Shown: positions 9,063-17,384 of the stretch, piece after piece
Numbering within the stretch: the first letter of the stretch is position 1
Layout: the number at the start of each line of letters is the position of its first letter
Origin: Thermoplasmatota archaeon
Lineage (GTDB): Archaea; Thermoplasmatota; JAKEGO01
DNA length: 64,000 bases
Direction: 5' to 3'
Assembly: GCA_028279595.1 (NCBI GenBank)
Contig: JANQNK010000001.1
Span: 133,016 to 197,015, forward strand
The notes under the pieces: model-generated
The model's database searches: none
What the model saw: only the letters and a program-made list of their open reading frames with translations
Told to the model about the DNA's origin: nothing
Translations under genes and position numbers: made by a program

Positions 9063-10604
9063 ATGACCGCCCTCACCTTCTTTGGGGGTGTCTCCGAGGT
9101 CGGAGGCAACACGATCCTCCTCGAAACTGACGGTCTCCGGGTCCTCATGGACTTCGGTGTCAGTTTCGAAAGGAAGGGGCGTTTCTTCGAGGAGTTCGTT
9201 CAGGTCAGGAACAGGACCCACCTCAGGGACTCCATCGTTCTCGGCCTCGTTCCCCCGCTCGACGGGCTGTACAGGAGCGACCTGGAGTCTCCACACGGCC
9301 TCGAGTCGCTTCAGGTCTACAGGGAGCATCCCGAGCTCTGGCAGACCAGTGTCGTTCCCTGGGAGGAGTCCGAGGACCGTGTCGACGCCATGCTACTCAC
9401 CCACGCCCACCTGGACCACTCTGCCCACATCCCGCTCATGGACCCCCGGATCCCGATCTACTGTTCCGGCGATACCCGCATCCTGCTGGAGACCATGGAC
9501 GATATGGACTCCGGAGTGGAATCCGAGTTCGTGAGGACGACGACGTGGGGATTGAAGTCGACGAAGGGCGGGAAGTTCCCCGGATCGCCGAAGATCGGTG
9601 AGGTGGAGACGACGGACCGGCTCTACCACACCTTCAGACCTCCCGCCAAGTTCAAGATCGAGGACATCGAGGTATCCGCCTTCCCGGTCGACCACTCCGT
9701 CCCCGGGGCCGTCGCGTTCGTCCTTTACACGAGCGACCTGACGATAGCCTACACAGGGGACTTCAGGCTCCACGGGGACCACTCACACTGGACCTCCGAG
9801 TTCTTCAGCCAGATCGCCGGCGAGGTGGACGTCTTCATCACCGAGGGGACCAGGATACACGAGGAGAGCACCGACAGCGAGCAGGCCGTCAGGGACGAGG
9901 CCACCGCACTGATAGAGAACTCCAACGGCCTGGTGATGGTCGGCTACTCGTGGAAGGACCTGATGCGCACGAAGTCGATGCTCGAGGTCTCCAGGCGGAC
10001 TGGACGCGAGCTCGTCATCTCGCCCAGGACGGCGTACTTCCTTTACAAGATGGGCTCCCACGTCGAGGCGATCGTCGGCCTCAACGTGTATACCCCGAGG
10101 AAAGGCTCGATGATCTACGCACCGAACGATTATTCCGCCGAGAAGTACCTCGCCGGATACGCCCTCGACTGGTCGGGGGACAAACCTGATATGACCCACC
10201 TCAACGACGGCGTGCGGGCATACGATATCGCCAGGAACCCGAACAGGTACCTCCTCCACCTAGATCTCTTCTCGTTCAACGAGCTGCTCGACCTCGGAAG
10301 GCTCGAGGGGAGCATCTATCTCAAGGCCCAGAGCGAGCCCTTCAGCGAGGAGATGTCCATAGGCGAGGACAGGATCTTGAACTGGTTCTCCTTCTGGAAC
10401 ATCAATCCGCCCGACCACATGCCGATCGACATCCGCGCCTCCGGCCACGCCGCCGGACCGGACATCCATGCTGCGATAGAGATGGTCCAGCCCAGGCTCC
10501 TCGTACCGGTGCACACCGACCACCCCGAGATGTTCCCCGACAACATCAACATGCTGAACCCCGAGGTCGGCGTCAGGTACGACCTGTCGTCGTTGGTGCA
10601 ATAG
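9063..10604 (+). CDS. RNase J-like metallo-beta-lactamase/beta-CASP hydrolase
   Basis: MBL-fold nuclease, 513 aa. The zinc-binding motif is THAHLDHS at residues 113-120; further metal ligands are in AYTGDFRLHGD and FPVDHSVPGA. A C-terminal beta-CASP part contains ASGHAAGPDIHAAI and a final VPVHTDHPE, as in RNase J. It lacks a KH domain, unlike FttA at 33263. A TATA-like AGATAAATACC about 27 bp before the ATG points to leaderless transcription. Likely role is 5'-3' exoribonuclease or endonuclease in RNA turnover; substrate unproven. It diverges from the archaellum operon. Confidence 0.85.
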   Translation: MTALTFFGGVSEVGGNTILLETDGLRVLMDFGVSFERKGRFFEEFVQVRNRTHLRDSIVLGLVPPLDGLYRSDLESPHGLESLQVYREHPELWQTSVVPWEESEDRVDAMLLTHAHLDHSAHIPLMDPRIPIYCSGDTRILLETMDDMDSGVESEFVRTTTWGLKSTKGGKFPGSPKIGEVETTDRLYHTFRPPAKFKIEDIEVSAFPVDHSVPGAVAFVLYTSDLTIAYTGDFRLHGDHSHWTSEFFSQIAGEVDVFITEGTRIHEESTDSEQAVRDEATALIENSNGLVMVGYSWKDLMRTKSMLEVSRRTGRELVISPRTAYFLYKMGSHVEAIVGLNVYTPRKGSMIYAPNDYSAEKYLAGYALDWSGDKPDMTHLNDGVRAYDIARNPNRYLLHLDLFSFNELLDLGRLEGSIYLKAQSEPFSEEMSIGEDRILNWFSFWNINPPDHMPIDIRASGHAAGPDIHAAIEMVQPRLLVPVHTDHPEMFPDNINMLNPEVGVRYDLSSLVQ

Positions 10605-10639
10605 AAGTGGAATTCCCTGTCGTTATCTTATTATACACC

Positions 10640-10652
10640 TTCTCTATAATAC
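10640..10652 (+). promoter_or_regulatory. TATA promoter upstream of the tRNA-Asp locus
   Basis: The sequence TCTCTATAATACC would place transcript start near 10670, before the degenerate tRNA-Asp copy at 10690. No TATA box is visible directly in front of the intact tRNA-Asp at 10803, so the degenerate copy may lie in the 5' leader of the tRNA precursor. A second AT-rich stretch (CTTATTATAC) lies 20 bp further upstream. Confidence 0.5.
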
Positions 10653-10689
10653 CCCCACTCGTGGCTCAGGTCACGTCGTCCAGCAAAAT

Positions 10690-10790
10690 GCCCCGGTAGT
10701 GTCACGGGTGAAGTCCAAGGCCTTCACCCTGCTCGGGCGATCTGATCGCCCTCGAGCGACCTATCATCAGGCCTCGATGATAACCGGGTC
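10690..10790 (+). pseudogene. Degenerate tRNA-Asp copy with two-hairpin D-loop insert
   Basis: Bases 10690-10702 repeat exactly the first 13 nt of the tRNA-Asp at 10803. A 52-nt insert (10703-10754) follows, then 10755-10768 resumes the tRNA D-arm region with 13 of 14 bases matching 10816-10829. The insert folds into two stems: GGGTGAAG/CTTCACCC (10706-10713 with 10722-10729) and GGGCGAT/ATCGCCC (10735-10741 with 10745-10751), the latter flanked by GCTC/GAGC. A third stem, TATCATC/GATGATA, follows. No T-arm is seen, so it cannot be a working tRNA. Confidence 0.7.
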
Positions 10791-10802
10791 CATTAGCAAT
10801 AT

Positions 10803-10875
10803 GCCCCGGTAGTGTAGCGGCCTATCATCTCGGCCTGTCGAGCCGAGGACACGGATTCAAATTCCGTCCGGGGCG
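10803..10875 (+). tRNA. tRNA-Asp (GTC)
   Basis: Complete cloverleaf of 73 nt without intron. The acceptor GCCCCGG pairs with CCGGGGC and the discriminator is G, as expected for Asp. The anticodon loop CTGTCGA has GTC at positions 34-36, closed by TCGGC/GCCGA. The T-arm is ACGGA-TTCAAAT-TCCGT. CCA is not encoded. It is flanked on both sides by degenerate copies of itself (10690-10790 and 10902-10992). Confidence 0.96.
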
Positions 10876-10901
10876 CTCTTCCTTCATTTTACCTGTAGTC
10901 G

Positions 10902-10992
10902 CGCCCCGGACTCTCGTGAAGTTAATCCAACAGATTTCTGCCATTGATATTACAATGTGTACGGTCATAACCTTCACGATCCGTCCGGGGCG
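10902..10992 (+). repeat. tRNA-Asp-like structured element downstream of tRNA-Asp
   Basis: The ends form a perfect 9-bp stem (CGCCCCGGA at 10902-10910 with TCCGGGGCG at 10984-10992) that copies the tRNA-Asp acceptor. Inside, CTCTC at 10911-10915 runs into a stem CGTGAAG/CTTCACG (10915-10921 with 10972-10978), followed by GATCCGTCC, which resembles the 3' T-stem side. There is no recognisable anticodon arm. The element ends 3 bp before the stop codon of the convergent acetyltransferase at 10996. The same CTCTC-hairpin-GATCCG order recurs beside tRNA-Tyr. Confidence 0.6.
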
Positions 10993-10995
10993 TTC

Positions 10996-11676
10996 TTAGA
11001 GCTCGTCCTTCAACTTCGTCAGGACGTACTCGCATCCCATGTGGGACCGGTCGAACCCCGTGACGACGTAACCGTCCGACATGAGTTCCGTGAACTTCTT
11101 CCTCGTCCTCTCGCGCCAGACCTTCGCAGCCTTCGGGTCCTCCGCCTTGATACCGGAAATGTCCTCCGGGATCTGCACCCTCTCGGGCGCCCCCTCGGAT
11201 TCGGGTCTGACCGTCAGGTACCAGGATACGTAGAACCTGTCGGTGGCGAGGTCCCCATACAGTGTGGAATCGATCTTCCCGTAGTAATCAACGAGATATC
11301 TCTCGGCGATCCCGCCGATCTTCCTAATGTAGAGGTTGGCGTTGGCAGCCTCGAGCGGATCGTATGTCCAGAAGATGCGTTCGATCCCCATCTCCCTGTA
11401 GGTCCAGGCCATCTCGGACATGAGCTCGTGGGCGATCCCCTTCGACGCGTGCGATGGGACCACTGCGACCTGATGCATCAAGGCGGAGCGCCAGTCAGGT
11501 CCCGGCAGTCCGAGAAGATAGCCAACGGGCCTGTCCCCGTCGTAGTAACCTAGGACGAGCCCCACAGGGTCCAGCTCGTCCGCAATGGCCCTCAGAAGAT
11601 GTACGGGAACGGTCTCGAGGTCGTTCTTTCCCCATGCGCCCTGCTGGACGTCGAGCATTCCACGGAGTTCGTCCAC
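10996..11676 (-). CDS. GNAT-family acetyltransferase (COG3375-like)
   Basis: Predicted N-acetyltransferase of 226 aa. The acetyl-CoA loop is seen in VAVVPSHASKGIAHELMSEM near residues 70-90, followed by IERIFWTYDPLEAANANLYIRKIGGIAERYLVDYYG, the pattern of the COG3375 GNAT group. The acceptor is unknown. The GTG at 11676 is the only usual start codon after an in-frame stop, yet the upstream codons (DVIGVVRLREVDE) look like the missing first beta strand. The true start may therefore be an unusual codon just after the pheS stop at 11705. It is probably cotranscribed with pheS. Confidence 0.78.
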   Translation of the reverse strand: MDELRGMLDVQQGAWGKNDLETVPVHLLRAIADELDPVGLVLGYYDGDRPVGYLLGLPGPDWRSALMHQVAVVPSHASKGIAHELMSEMAWTYREMGIERIFWTYDPLEAANANLYIRKIGGIAERYLVDYYGKIDSTLYGDLATDRFYVSWYLTVRPESEGAPERVQIPEDISGIKAEDPKAAKVWRERTRKKFTELMSDGYVVTGFDRSHMGCEYVLTKLKDEL

Positions 11677-11704
11677 CTCGCGGAGACGGACGACGCCGAT
11701 GACA

Positions 11705-13201
11705 TCACTTCCCGGGACTTACCCTCGGCGCGTTCCTCAGCCATTCGATGTCGCTCATGTAGAGGTCTCGGATGTCCTTCAGACCGTGTTCGAGCATCGC
11801 AAGACGTTCGAGCCCAAGCCCCCACGCAAGGACGGGATGCCTGGCGCCCACGGGTTCGGTCACCTCGGGCCTGAAGATCCCTGCCCCGCCCAGCTCCATC
11901 CATTGGCCGTTGTAGAACACCTCGACCTCGAGGGACGGCTCGGTGTACGGGAAGTATCCGGGCCTTATCCTGACGTTGTCGAAGCCCATCCTGCTGTAGA
12001 ACTCCTTCAGAAGGCCGACGAGCATTCCGAGGCTCGCCCCCTCCTCCATGACGATCCCCTCGATCTGGTAGAACTCCGGCAGGTGCGTCGAGTCTATCGC
12101 TTCCCTCCGGAAGACCGTCTCGATCGAGAAGACGCGGACCGGCGGCTCAGGGTCCTCCCTCAGCCGCCTGATGGTGTTGACAGTGGTGTGTGTCCTAAGG
12201 AGCATCCTGCGGCCGACGTCCTCCGACCAATCGTAACCCCATCCCCGGGACCCCGTGTCCCCACCGTCGCTGTGGACCGCTGCTATGCGCTCCATGAGAT
12301 CGCTATCGAGTTCGGGGCACTCGACCCCGTCTATGTACAATGTATCCTGAAGTTCCCTGGCCGGGTGGTCCTGGGGAATGAAGAGAACGTCCATGTTCCA
12401 GAAGGCCGACTCGACGAACTGACCCTCTATCTCCGTGAATCCCATCTCGAGGAATATCCGTCTGACGCGCTCGATCGTCCTCGTCATCGGGTGCTCTCCA
12501 CCTCCGGAGAGCGCCGGGGACATCGCGTCTATGTCGTACCTCCTGACGGAGACGTCCTTCCAACCCCCGCTTTGAATGAGCTCCGGTGTGAGCTGGGAGA
12601 CCTCGTCCCTCTCGGACAGGTCATCCTCGCCAAGGCCTGAAACGGCATCGGTCGGGACGATCATTCGCGATACGACCTCGTCACGCACCACGGCGCCTCC
12701 TCGTTTCCTGAGAAGTTCGAGCGCATCGACCTGGGTTTCCGTGAACTCTCCCTTGGTGGTCATTCCCCCCTCCTTCAGGGCATACAGGACCTCAAGCTCC
12801 GGAGACCCGGAGTCAAGGGCGTTCCTGCCCTCATCCGTGATCGTGACGGAACCCGAATCAATAGCGATGAACGCCTTCCTCTTGAGCCATCCCAGCCCTA
12901 TGGAGAAGTCCTTGGGGTCCATGCCGCAGCCGTCCTTCAGCTCGCCCATGGACATGCCGTCATGGACGGACGCCAGGAGAACCATCTCAGGCAGCCCCTC
13001 CTCGAGGAACTTCAGGCCCTCATCGCCGATGGAATAGACGACGTCGACCTCGTCCTCGATGGAGACGAGCCCCTTCTCCTTCAACCAGGACGCGGCGTTC
13101 ATGGCCTCGGGAGATGTCAGCCCTTCGATACCGTCGGGCGATACGGGACCGACGTCCCTCAGGGTCCTCAACACCCTCCGTTCAGCATTACTCAGGTCCA
13201 T
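11705..13201 (-). CDS. pheS: Phenylalanyl-tRNA synthetase alpha subunit
   Basis: Catalytic subunit of the (alpha-beta)2 PheRS that charges tRNA-Phe. The N-terminal ~200 residues form winged-helix DNA/RNA-binding-like domains typical of archaeal/eukaryotic PheS (starts MDLSNAERRVLRTLRDVG). The class II core follows: motif 1 near FLEMGFTEIEG, HPARELQDT, motif 2 in VFSIETVFRREAID and motif 3 in LAWGLGLERLAM. Its 498 aa match archaeal PheS. A TATA-like GTTTTAATTACC lies ~30 bp upstream. pheT is not in the window. Confidence 0.95.
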   Translation of the reverse strand: MDLSNAERRVLRTLRDVGPVSPDGIEGLTSPEAMNAASWLKEKGLVSIEDEVDVVYSIGDEGLKFLEEGLPEMVLLASVHDGMSMGELKDGCGMDPKDFSIGLGWLKRKAFIAIDSGSVTITDEGRNALDSGSPELEVLYALKEGGMTTKGEFTETQVDALELLRKRGGAVVRDEVVSRMIVPTDAVSGLGEDDLSERDEVSQLTPELIQSGGWKDVSVRRYDIDAMSPALSGGGEHPMTRTIERVRRIFLEMGFTEIEGQFVESAFWNMDVLFIPQDHPARELQDTLYIDGVECPELDSDLMERIAAVHSDGGDTGSRGWGYDWSEDVGRRMLLRTHTTVNTIRRLREDPEPPVRVFSIETVFRREAIDSTHLPEFYQIEGIVMEEGASLGMLVGLLKEFYSRMGFDNVRIRPGYFPYTEPSLEVEVFYNGQWMELGGAGIFRPEVTEPVGARHPVLAWGLGLERLAMLEHGLKDIRDLYMSDIEWLRNAPRVSPGK

Positions 13202-13252
13202 CCGTCCCTCGGAACGGTGTAGCGGTAATTAAAACTATCCGGTTTTCCGGGC

Positions 13253-13717
13253 TCAGATGAAGGGGCGGACGCTGGGCGATATCCGGACCTGGTACTTCTG
13301 CCCGCCGACCGAGACCGAGAAGATGACCTCCTTCCCCCGGGCCTTCCTCTTCGTCTTGGTCACCTCGTCGATGGGAAGGACCACGGTCTCCCTGAAACCC
13401 TTCTTGGCCCACCCTTTGGCCTGACCCATGAACTTCCGCCTGTCGTCGATCCAGCCGTGGCTCTCCGTCGCATAGGCGGTCATCGGGGGGATCCTGAGGA
13501 AGATGATGCGCCTGTCCGTCCTGTAGAGCTCTCCGGAACCAACGTCAGGGAAGACCATAGTTCCGAACAATCCGCCCCCCTTCGAGACCTCGCAACCTGC
13601 GTCCGTGTCCTGGACGACCACGACCTCGCCCTTCTCGAGGATGGGCACTCCCTTATCGTCGTGGATGCTCCCCAGCGGCTCCTTCACGTTGCCGAAGTTG
13701 TAGTAGGCGATCTCCAT
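13253..13717 (-). CDS. Uncharacterised protein with PH-like domain
   Basis: A 154-aa soluble protein. The segment GTMVFPDVGSGELYRTDRRIIFLRIP has the pattern of bacterial/archaeal PH-like (GRAM-type) domains, where a strand ends in T-D-R-R-hydrophobic. A basic stretch (TKTKRKARGKE) follows, then a terminal strand. There is no signal peptide or membrane helix. It starts 6 bp after the stop of the giant surface protein (13724), so the two are probably cotranscribed. A link to membrane or surface assembly is only inferred from that position. Confidence 0.7.
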   Translation of the reverse strand: MEIAYYNFGNVKEPLGSIHDDKGVPILEKGEVVVVQDTDAGCEVSKGGGLFGTMVFPDVGSGELYRTDRRIIFLRIPPMTAYATESHGWIDDRRKFMGQAKGWAKKGFRETVVLPIDEVTKTKRKARGKEVIFSVSVGGQKYQVRISPSVRPFI

Positions 13718-13723
13718 GGGGGT

Positions 13724-16700
13724 CTACTCCCAGTCCACGTCCTCGTCGTCTTCGTCCTCATCCTCGTCGGCGTCTTCGTCCTCGTCGTCGAAGGACCAGT
13801 CGACATCCTCGTCTTCGTCCTTCTCCTTCTCTTCCTTGTCCTTCGCCGCTGCGCCCTTGACGGGCTTCTTCGTCCTGGTGAGGAGTCCGAGGATCAATCC
13901 GAGTGCTATCGGGATGACGATGGCGAGCACGATGATGAGCATGAAGAAGTCGCTACCAGTTTCACCATCGTCCCCGTTGGGGGGCTCCACACCCCTAATG
14001 CGGATCTCCTGGCCGGTGTTGTTGGTGACGGTTATCTGGTTCTTCCCGCTCGTCGCGGTGAAGGCGATCTCGTAGGTGCCGGAATATCTCATCTCCATCT
14101 TGATCTGGTAGGTGACACCGTCGATGTATTCCTGGGTCGTCGGTGTGTATCCAGATGTCCCGGTGTTCGGATTGATGGCATCCAGGTCGGTGACATTGTC
14201 GTTGTAACGGACCTTGATCTGTGTGGGCGCGTCCCCGTCCGGGTCCGAATAGACCACCGAGAACGTGAAGACGGTCGATGGAGTACCACCCAATGGCGAG
14301 AACGTCATCTGATCCAGCAATGGAGCATTGTCGGCCTCCTCCACGGTGAACGGCCGCCATACGCTCGCTGTCTCCAACAGGCCGTCGGATGCGACGATCT
14401 GGTATCTGTAGGAATCGGCCCCGTAGTCGCCGTTGTCCGGTACGAAGGACCGCGAGTACTGGTAGTCCTTGCCGTCCCAGACGGATTTGTCGGTCCTGTC
14501 CTTCTCGTCCATGTCGAAGGGTCCGTAGATCGTGCCGTCGCTCGTCCTCTCGAAGTACAGTTGGATGCTGTCAGGCCAGTTCTCGTCCCGGTCTGAGTAG
14601 TTGCACTTGAACCTTACCTGGGTGTTCTCGTCGGGCAGCAGCGGGGCGAACTGGACCTGGATCTCAGGGAGATAATCCACGGGGAAAGCTCCGTCGAGCT
14701 CGGCGACCTCGAAACCGTCCGAGGTCTCGATCTCGTAGGACCTGAAGCCGTTGTGGAGGTTGTCGATCTTCATCCAGAACTCCTTGCCGTTGAAGGTCGA
14801 GACATCGTCCACGTCCCTCTCGTACAGCGGAAGCGTGGGACTGCCCCACGTGTAGATGCGTCCCTCGAGGGCCATGGTGAGGTATTCCACCGGGTCGTTA
14901 TCGGGATCGGTGACGGTGATCATGAGGTCGTAGGGCGTGAACTCGTTCCCCTGGGCGGGATCGTAATCGAACTCGATCGAGGGAGCCGTGTTGTAGACCG
15001 TGATGTATTGGCTCGCTGTCATGTCCGTGAAGATGCCGTCGCTGACGTGGAAGTAGAACTCGTAGATGTCGTGGGGGGCGCCGCTGGTCGTGAATGCGTA
15101 GTAGGTCCCGAAGACCGGGGAGATGGCGTCCTGACGCTCCATCGGCCACGACCTGTTGTTGAAGAAGACGTAGGGCGCACCGTCGACCGCGCTGTTGTCC
15201 GGATACTTCCCGTCGCTTTGCTGGTATTTTACCCTGAACGTGAAAGAGGTGGACGCGGTCCCGTTGTCCGGAGAGACCCTACCCTCGCTCAGTACCGGTC
15301 TCACGTAGTTAACGGACAGGTCCTCTGCCACCGGTGTCGGGGTCCAGTATCCGAGCGAGTCATTGGCGATGAAGTAGTAGGGGAAGATCCCGTTGTCAAG
15401 GATCAGGGATATGTTGTACATCACCCCGTTGACATAGTCGGTGGTGTTGTCCGACTTGGACATCGTGTGGTTGACACCGTCGATGTTCATGTACACCGTG
15501 CCCGGGACGTCGCCCTCGACATCGGTGTAGTTGATCGTGAAGTTGATCCAGGGATACCCGTCCGGGAATCCCCGTGTCTCGACCGGGTCCACCATGACCG
15601 GCGGTGCATTGTCCACGAAGACCTCCGACTGGTTGGTGGTCGTTGTCTCGCGGGTGTCGTTGAACTCGAACCAGTAGGTGTAGGTGTTACGCATGAGTGG
15701 GAGACTGATCTCGTAATGGGCGTTCGTGAAGTCGGTGTCGATCGTGGTCATGGTGTGCTCGACGCCGTTGACCCATACGCTGCTGACCGTGGGCTCCTGA
15801 CCCTCGTCGTCCATGTAGATGCAGTGGAATGCGACCGGTATGTCCGACGTGTAGTCGTCCGCCTGCACGTATCCGTTCAGGGTCGCCGGGTCGTTCGCGG
15901 TTACCAGGACCTTCCCTTCCTTTGACGTATCGACGTCCCTTGTCCCGATCCATGTCCCCGTGTCGATCTCGATCTCGGTGAGGTTGTAATGCTTGCCCGA
16001 CAGGTCAGCGTATATGTACGGAACATCGATGTCGTAGATCATTCCCAGCGAGTCGGTCCTCGCGTCCGTTCCCGAGAATCCGGTGGTGGCGTATATCGTC
16101 CCCTCCTCGCAGGTGACCTTCACGTCGGCGTTCTGTGCGGCCGTTCCGTCGACCAGGTCGACCTCGATGTCTATCTCGTTCCGCGAGGAGACCCATCCGC
16201 TCCCCTGGGCGTTGAACGTGCCGGTGCTGTTGTTCAGATATTCGACATTTCTCAGGATAAGGCGCGAGTCCTGCACCACTCCATCATATCCGTAGAACGT
16301 GTCCCCGTAGAAGGTCACGTCGGTGATCGTGGCATTGCACCTGTCCTGGAGGTACACCGCCTCCCTCAGGTTCCCGAAGTAGATGTTGGTCGCAGTGACA
16401 TCGGAGCCGTCGTAGAGGTAGAGCCCCTTCTTCTGGGTCTCCGCATCGGTCCCGTTGAGGTACATGTCGGTCAGGACGACGGATGAGCTGTCGGGGACGT
16501 AGACGCAGGTCCCCTCGGCCTCGATGCTCCCTGTCACGTCGATGAGCGAGCTGTCGTCGATCCTAAGTCCCCTGGAGGGTAAGGCCCACAGGTCCAGTGT
16601 GAAATCGATATCCGTGACGGAATCGATGTCGATCCCATACGCGGTCAGCCCGGTGCCTGTCATCTCCACGGTGATGGCGGTGCATCCTCCCTGGAGCTCG

Positions 16701-17341
16701 ATCCCGGTCGGGGCTCCCTCGATGTACAGGTCCCTTGAGCCGGACGCACCAATGGTGACGTCGGAACACGTGAAGGCCGATATCCCGAACTTCACCGAAT
16801 CCCGTATCTCGAGCCCCTCGAGGGTGGAGTCGCCGACCTTGGACAGGAACACGCCCCAGCTGTTCTCGCTGAAGTCACAGTCCGTCACCAGCAGGCTGGA
16901 CACCTCTTCCGCGAAGACCCCGTACTTGTTGTCGTACAGCTCGCAGGTCTCGATGGTCACGGCGTCCGCGTCGACGTACACACCCGCGTAGACCTGACCT
17001 CCGCCCCCGAGCTTGGAGTTGGAGAAGTTGAGGTTAAGCAGGGTGACCCCGTCTGCGATGACGTAGGATCCGTTGCCGGTCCCGTTCGCATCGATAATGA
17101 CCTTCCCGGCGTTCCTCCTGATGGTCAGGTTCGCCACGTCCACGACGAGGTTCCCGTCGTAGGAGCCGTTGTTGACCAGGACCAGGTCCCCGTCCGCCGC
17201 GTTGTCGATGGCGTCCTGAATGTTGTCGTAGTCGAATCCGCCGCTGTCGTCAACGGTGATCGTGGCGCCTTCCGAGGTAATACCAACCAATGAAAGGAGA
17301 GTGAACGCTACTAGCACCATCACAAGATACCTGACAGACAT
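13724..17341 (-). CDS. Giant surface protein: right-handed beta-helix plus Ig-like repeats
   Basis: A secreted and membrane-anchored protein of about 1205 aa. The signal peptide is MSVRYLVMVLVAFTLLSLVG; I start at the ATG at 17341 because the upstream ATG adds only six non-signal residues. Residues ~30-390 form a parallel beta-helix of the NosD/pectate-lyase type (IQDAIDNAADGDLVLVNNGS at its start). Several Ig/PKD-like domains follow, each with a Y-x-D-x-(E/D)G-(D/E) turn (YTDVEGDVPG, YSDPDGDAPT). A C-terminal membrane helix (IIVLALVIPI-like, near 1140-1165) leads to a short basic stretch and an extremely acidic tail. Likely an S-layer-associated or adhesive protein. Confidence 0.88.
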   Translation of the reverse strand: MSVRYLVMVLVAFTLLSLVGITSEGATITVDDSGGFDYDNIQDAIDNAADGDLVLVNNGSYDGNLVVDVANLTIRRNAGKVIIDANGTGNGSYVIADGVTLLNLNFSNSKLGGGGQVYAGVYVDADAVTIETCELYDNKYGVFAEEVSSLLVTDCDFSENSWGVFLSKVGDSTLEGLEIRDSVKFGISAFTCSDVTIGASGSRDLYIEGAPTGIELQGGCTAITVEMTGTGLTAYGIDIDSVTDIDFTLDLWALPSRGLRIDDSSLIDVTGSIEAEGTCVYVPDSSSVVLTDMYLNGTDAETQKKGLYLYDGSDVTATNIYFGNLREAVYLQDRCNATITDVTFYGDTFYGYDGVVQDSRLILRNVEYLNNSTGTFNAQGSGWVSSRNEIDIEVDLVDGTAAQNADVKVTCEEGTIYATTGFSGTDARTDSLGMIYDIDVPYIYADLSGKHYNLTEIEIDTGTWIGTRDVDTSKEGKVLVTANDPATLNGYVQADDYTSDIPVAFHCIYMDDEGQEPTVSSVWVNGVEHTMTTIDTDFTNAHYEISLPLMRNTYTYWFEFNDTRETTTTNQSEVFVDNAPPVMVDPVETRGFPDGYPWINFTINYTDVEGDVPGTVYMNIDGVNHTMSKSDNTTDYVNGVMYNISLILDNGIFPYYFIANDSLGYWTPTPVAEDLSVNYVRPVLSEGRVSPDNGTASTSFTFRVKYQQSDGKYPDNSAVDGAPYVFFNNRSWPMERQDAISPVFGTYYAFTTSGAPHDIYEFYFHVSDGIFTDMTASQYITVYNTAPSIEFDYDPAQGNEFTPYDLMITVTDPDNDPVEYLTMALEGRIYTWGSPTLPLYERDVDDVSTFNGKEFWMKIDNLHNGFRSYEIETSDGFEVAELDGAFPVDYLPEIQVQFAPLLPDENTQVRFKCNYSDRDENWPDSIQLYFERTSDGTIYGPFDMDEKDRTDKSVWDGKDYQYSRSFVPDNGDYGADSYRYQIVASDGLLETASVWRPFTVEEADNAPLLDQMTFSPLGGTPSTVFTFSVVYSDPDGDAPTQIKVRYNDNVTDLDAINPNTGTSGYTPTTQEYIDGVTYQIKMEMRYSGTYEIAFTATSGKNQITVTNNTGQEIRIRGVEPPNGDDGETGSDFFMLIIVLAIVIPIALGLILGLLTRTKKPVKGAAAKDKEEKEKDEDEDVDWSFDDEDEDADEDEDEDDEDVDWE

Positions 17342-17384
17342 GGAACATCGCCAGCCCATTTAAACCACGGATTGGATATATAAT

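Noticed and set aside
10690..10790. A functional tRNA-Asp with an intron
   Set aside because: After removing the insert no T-arm or 3' acceptor strand follows, so no cloverleaf can form.
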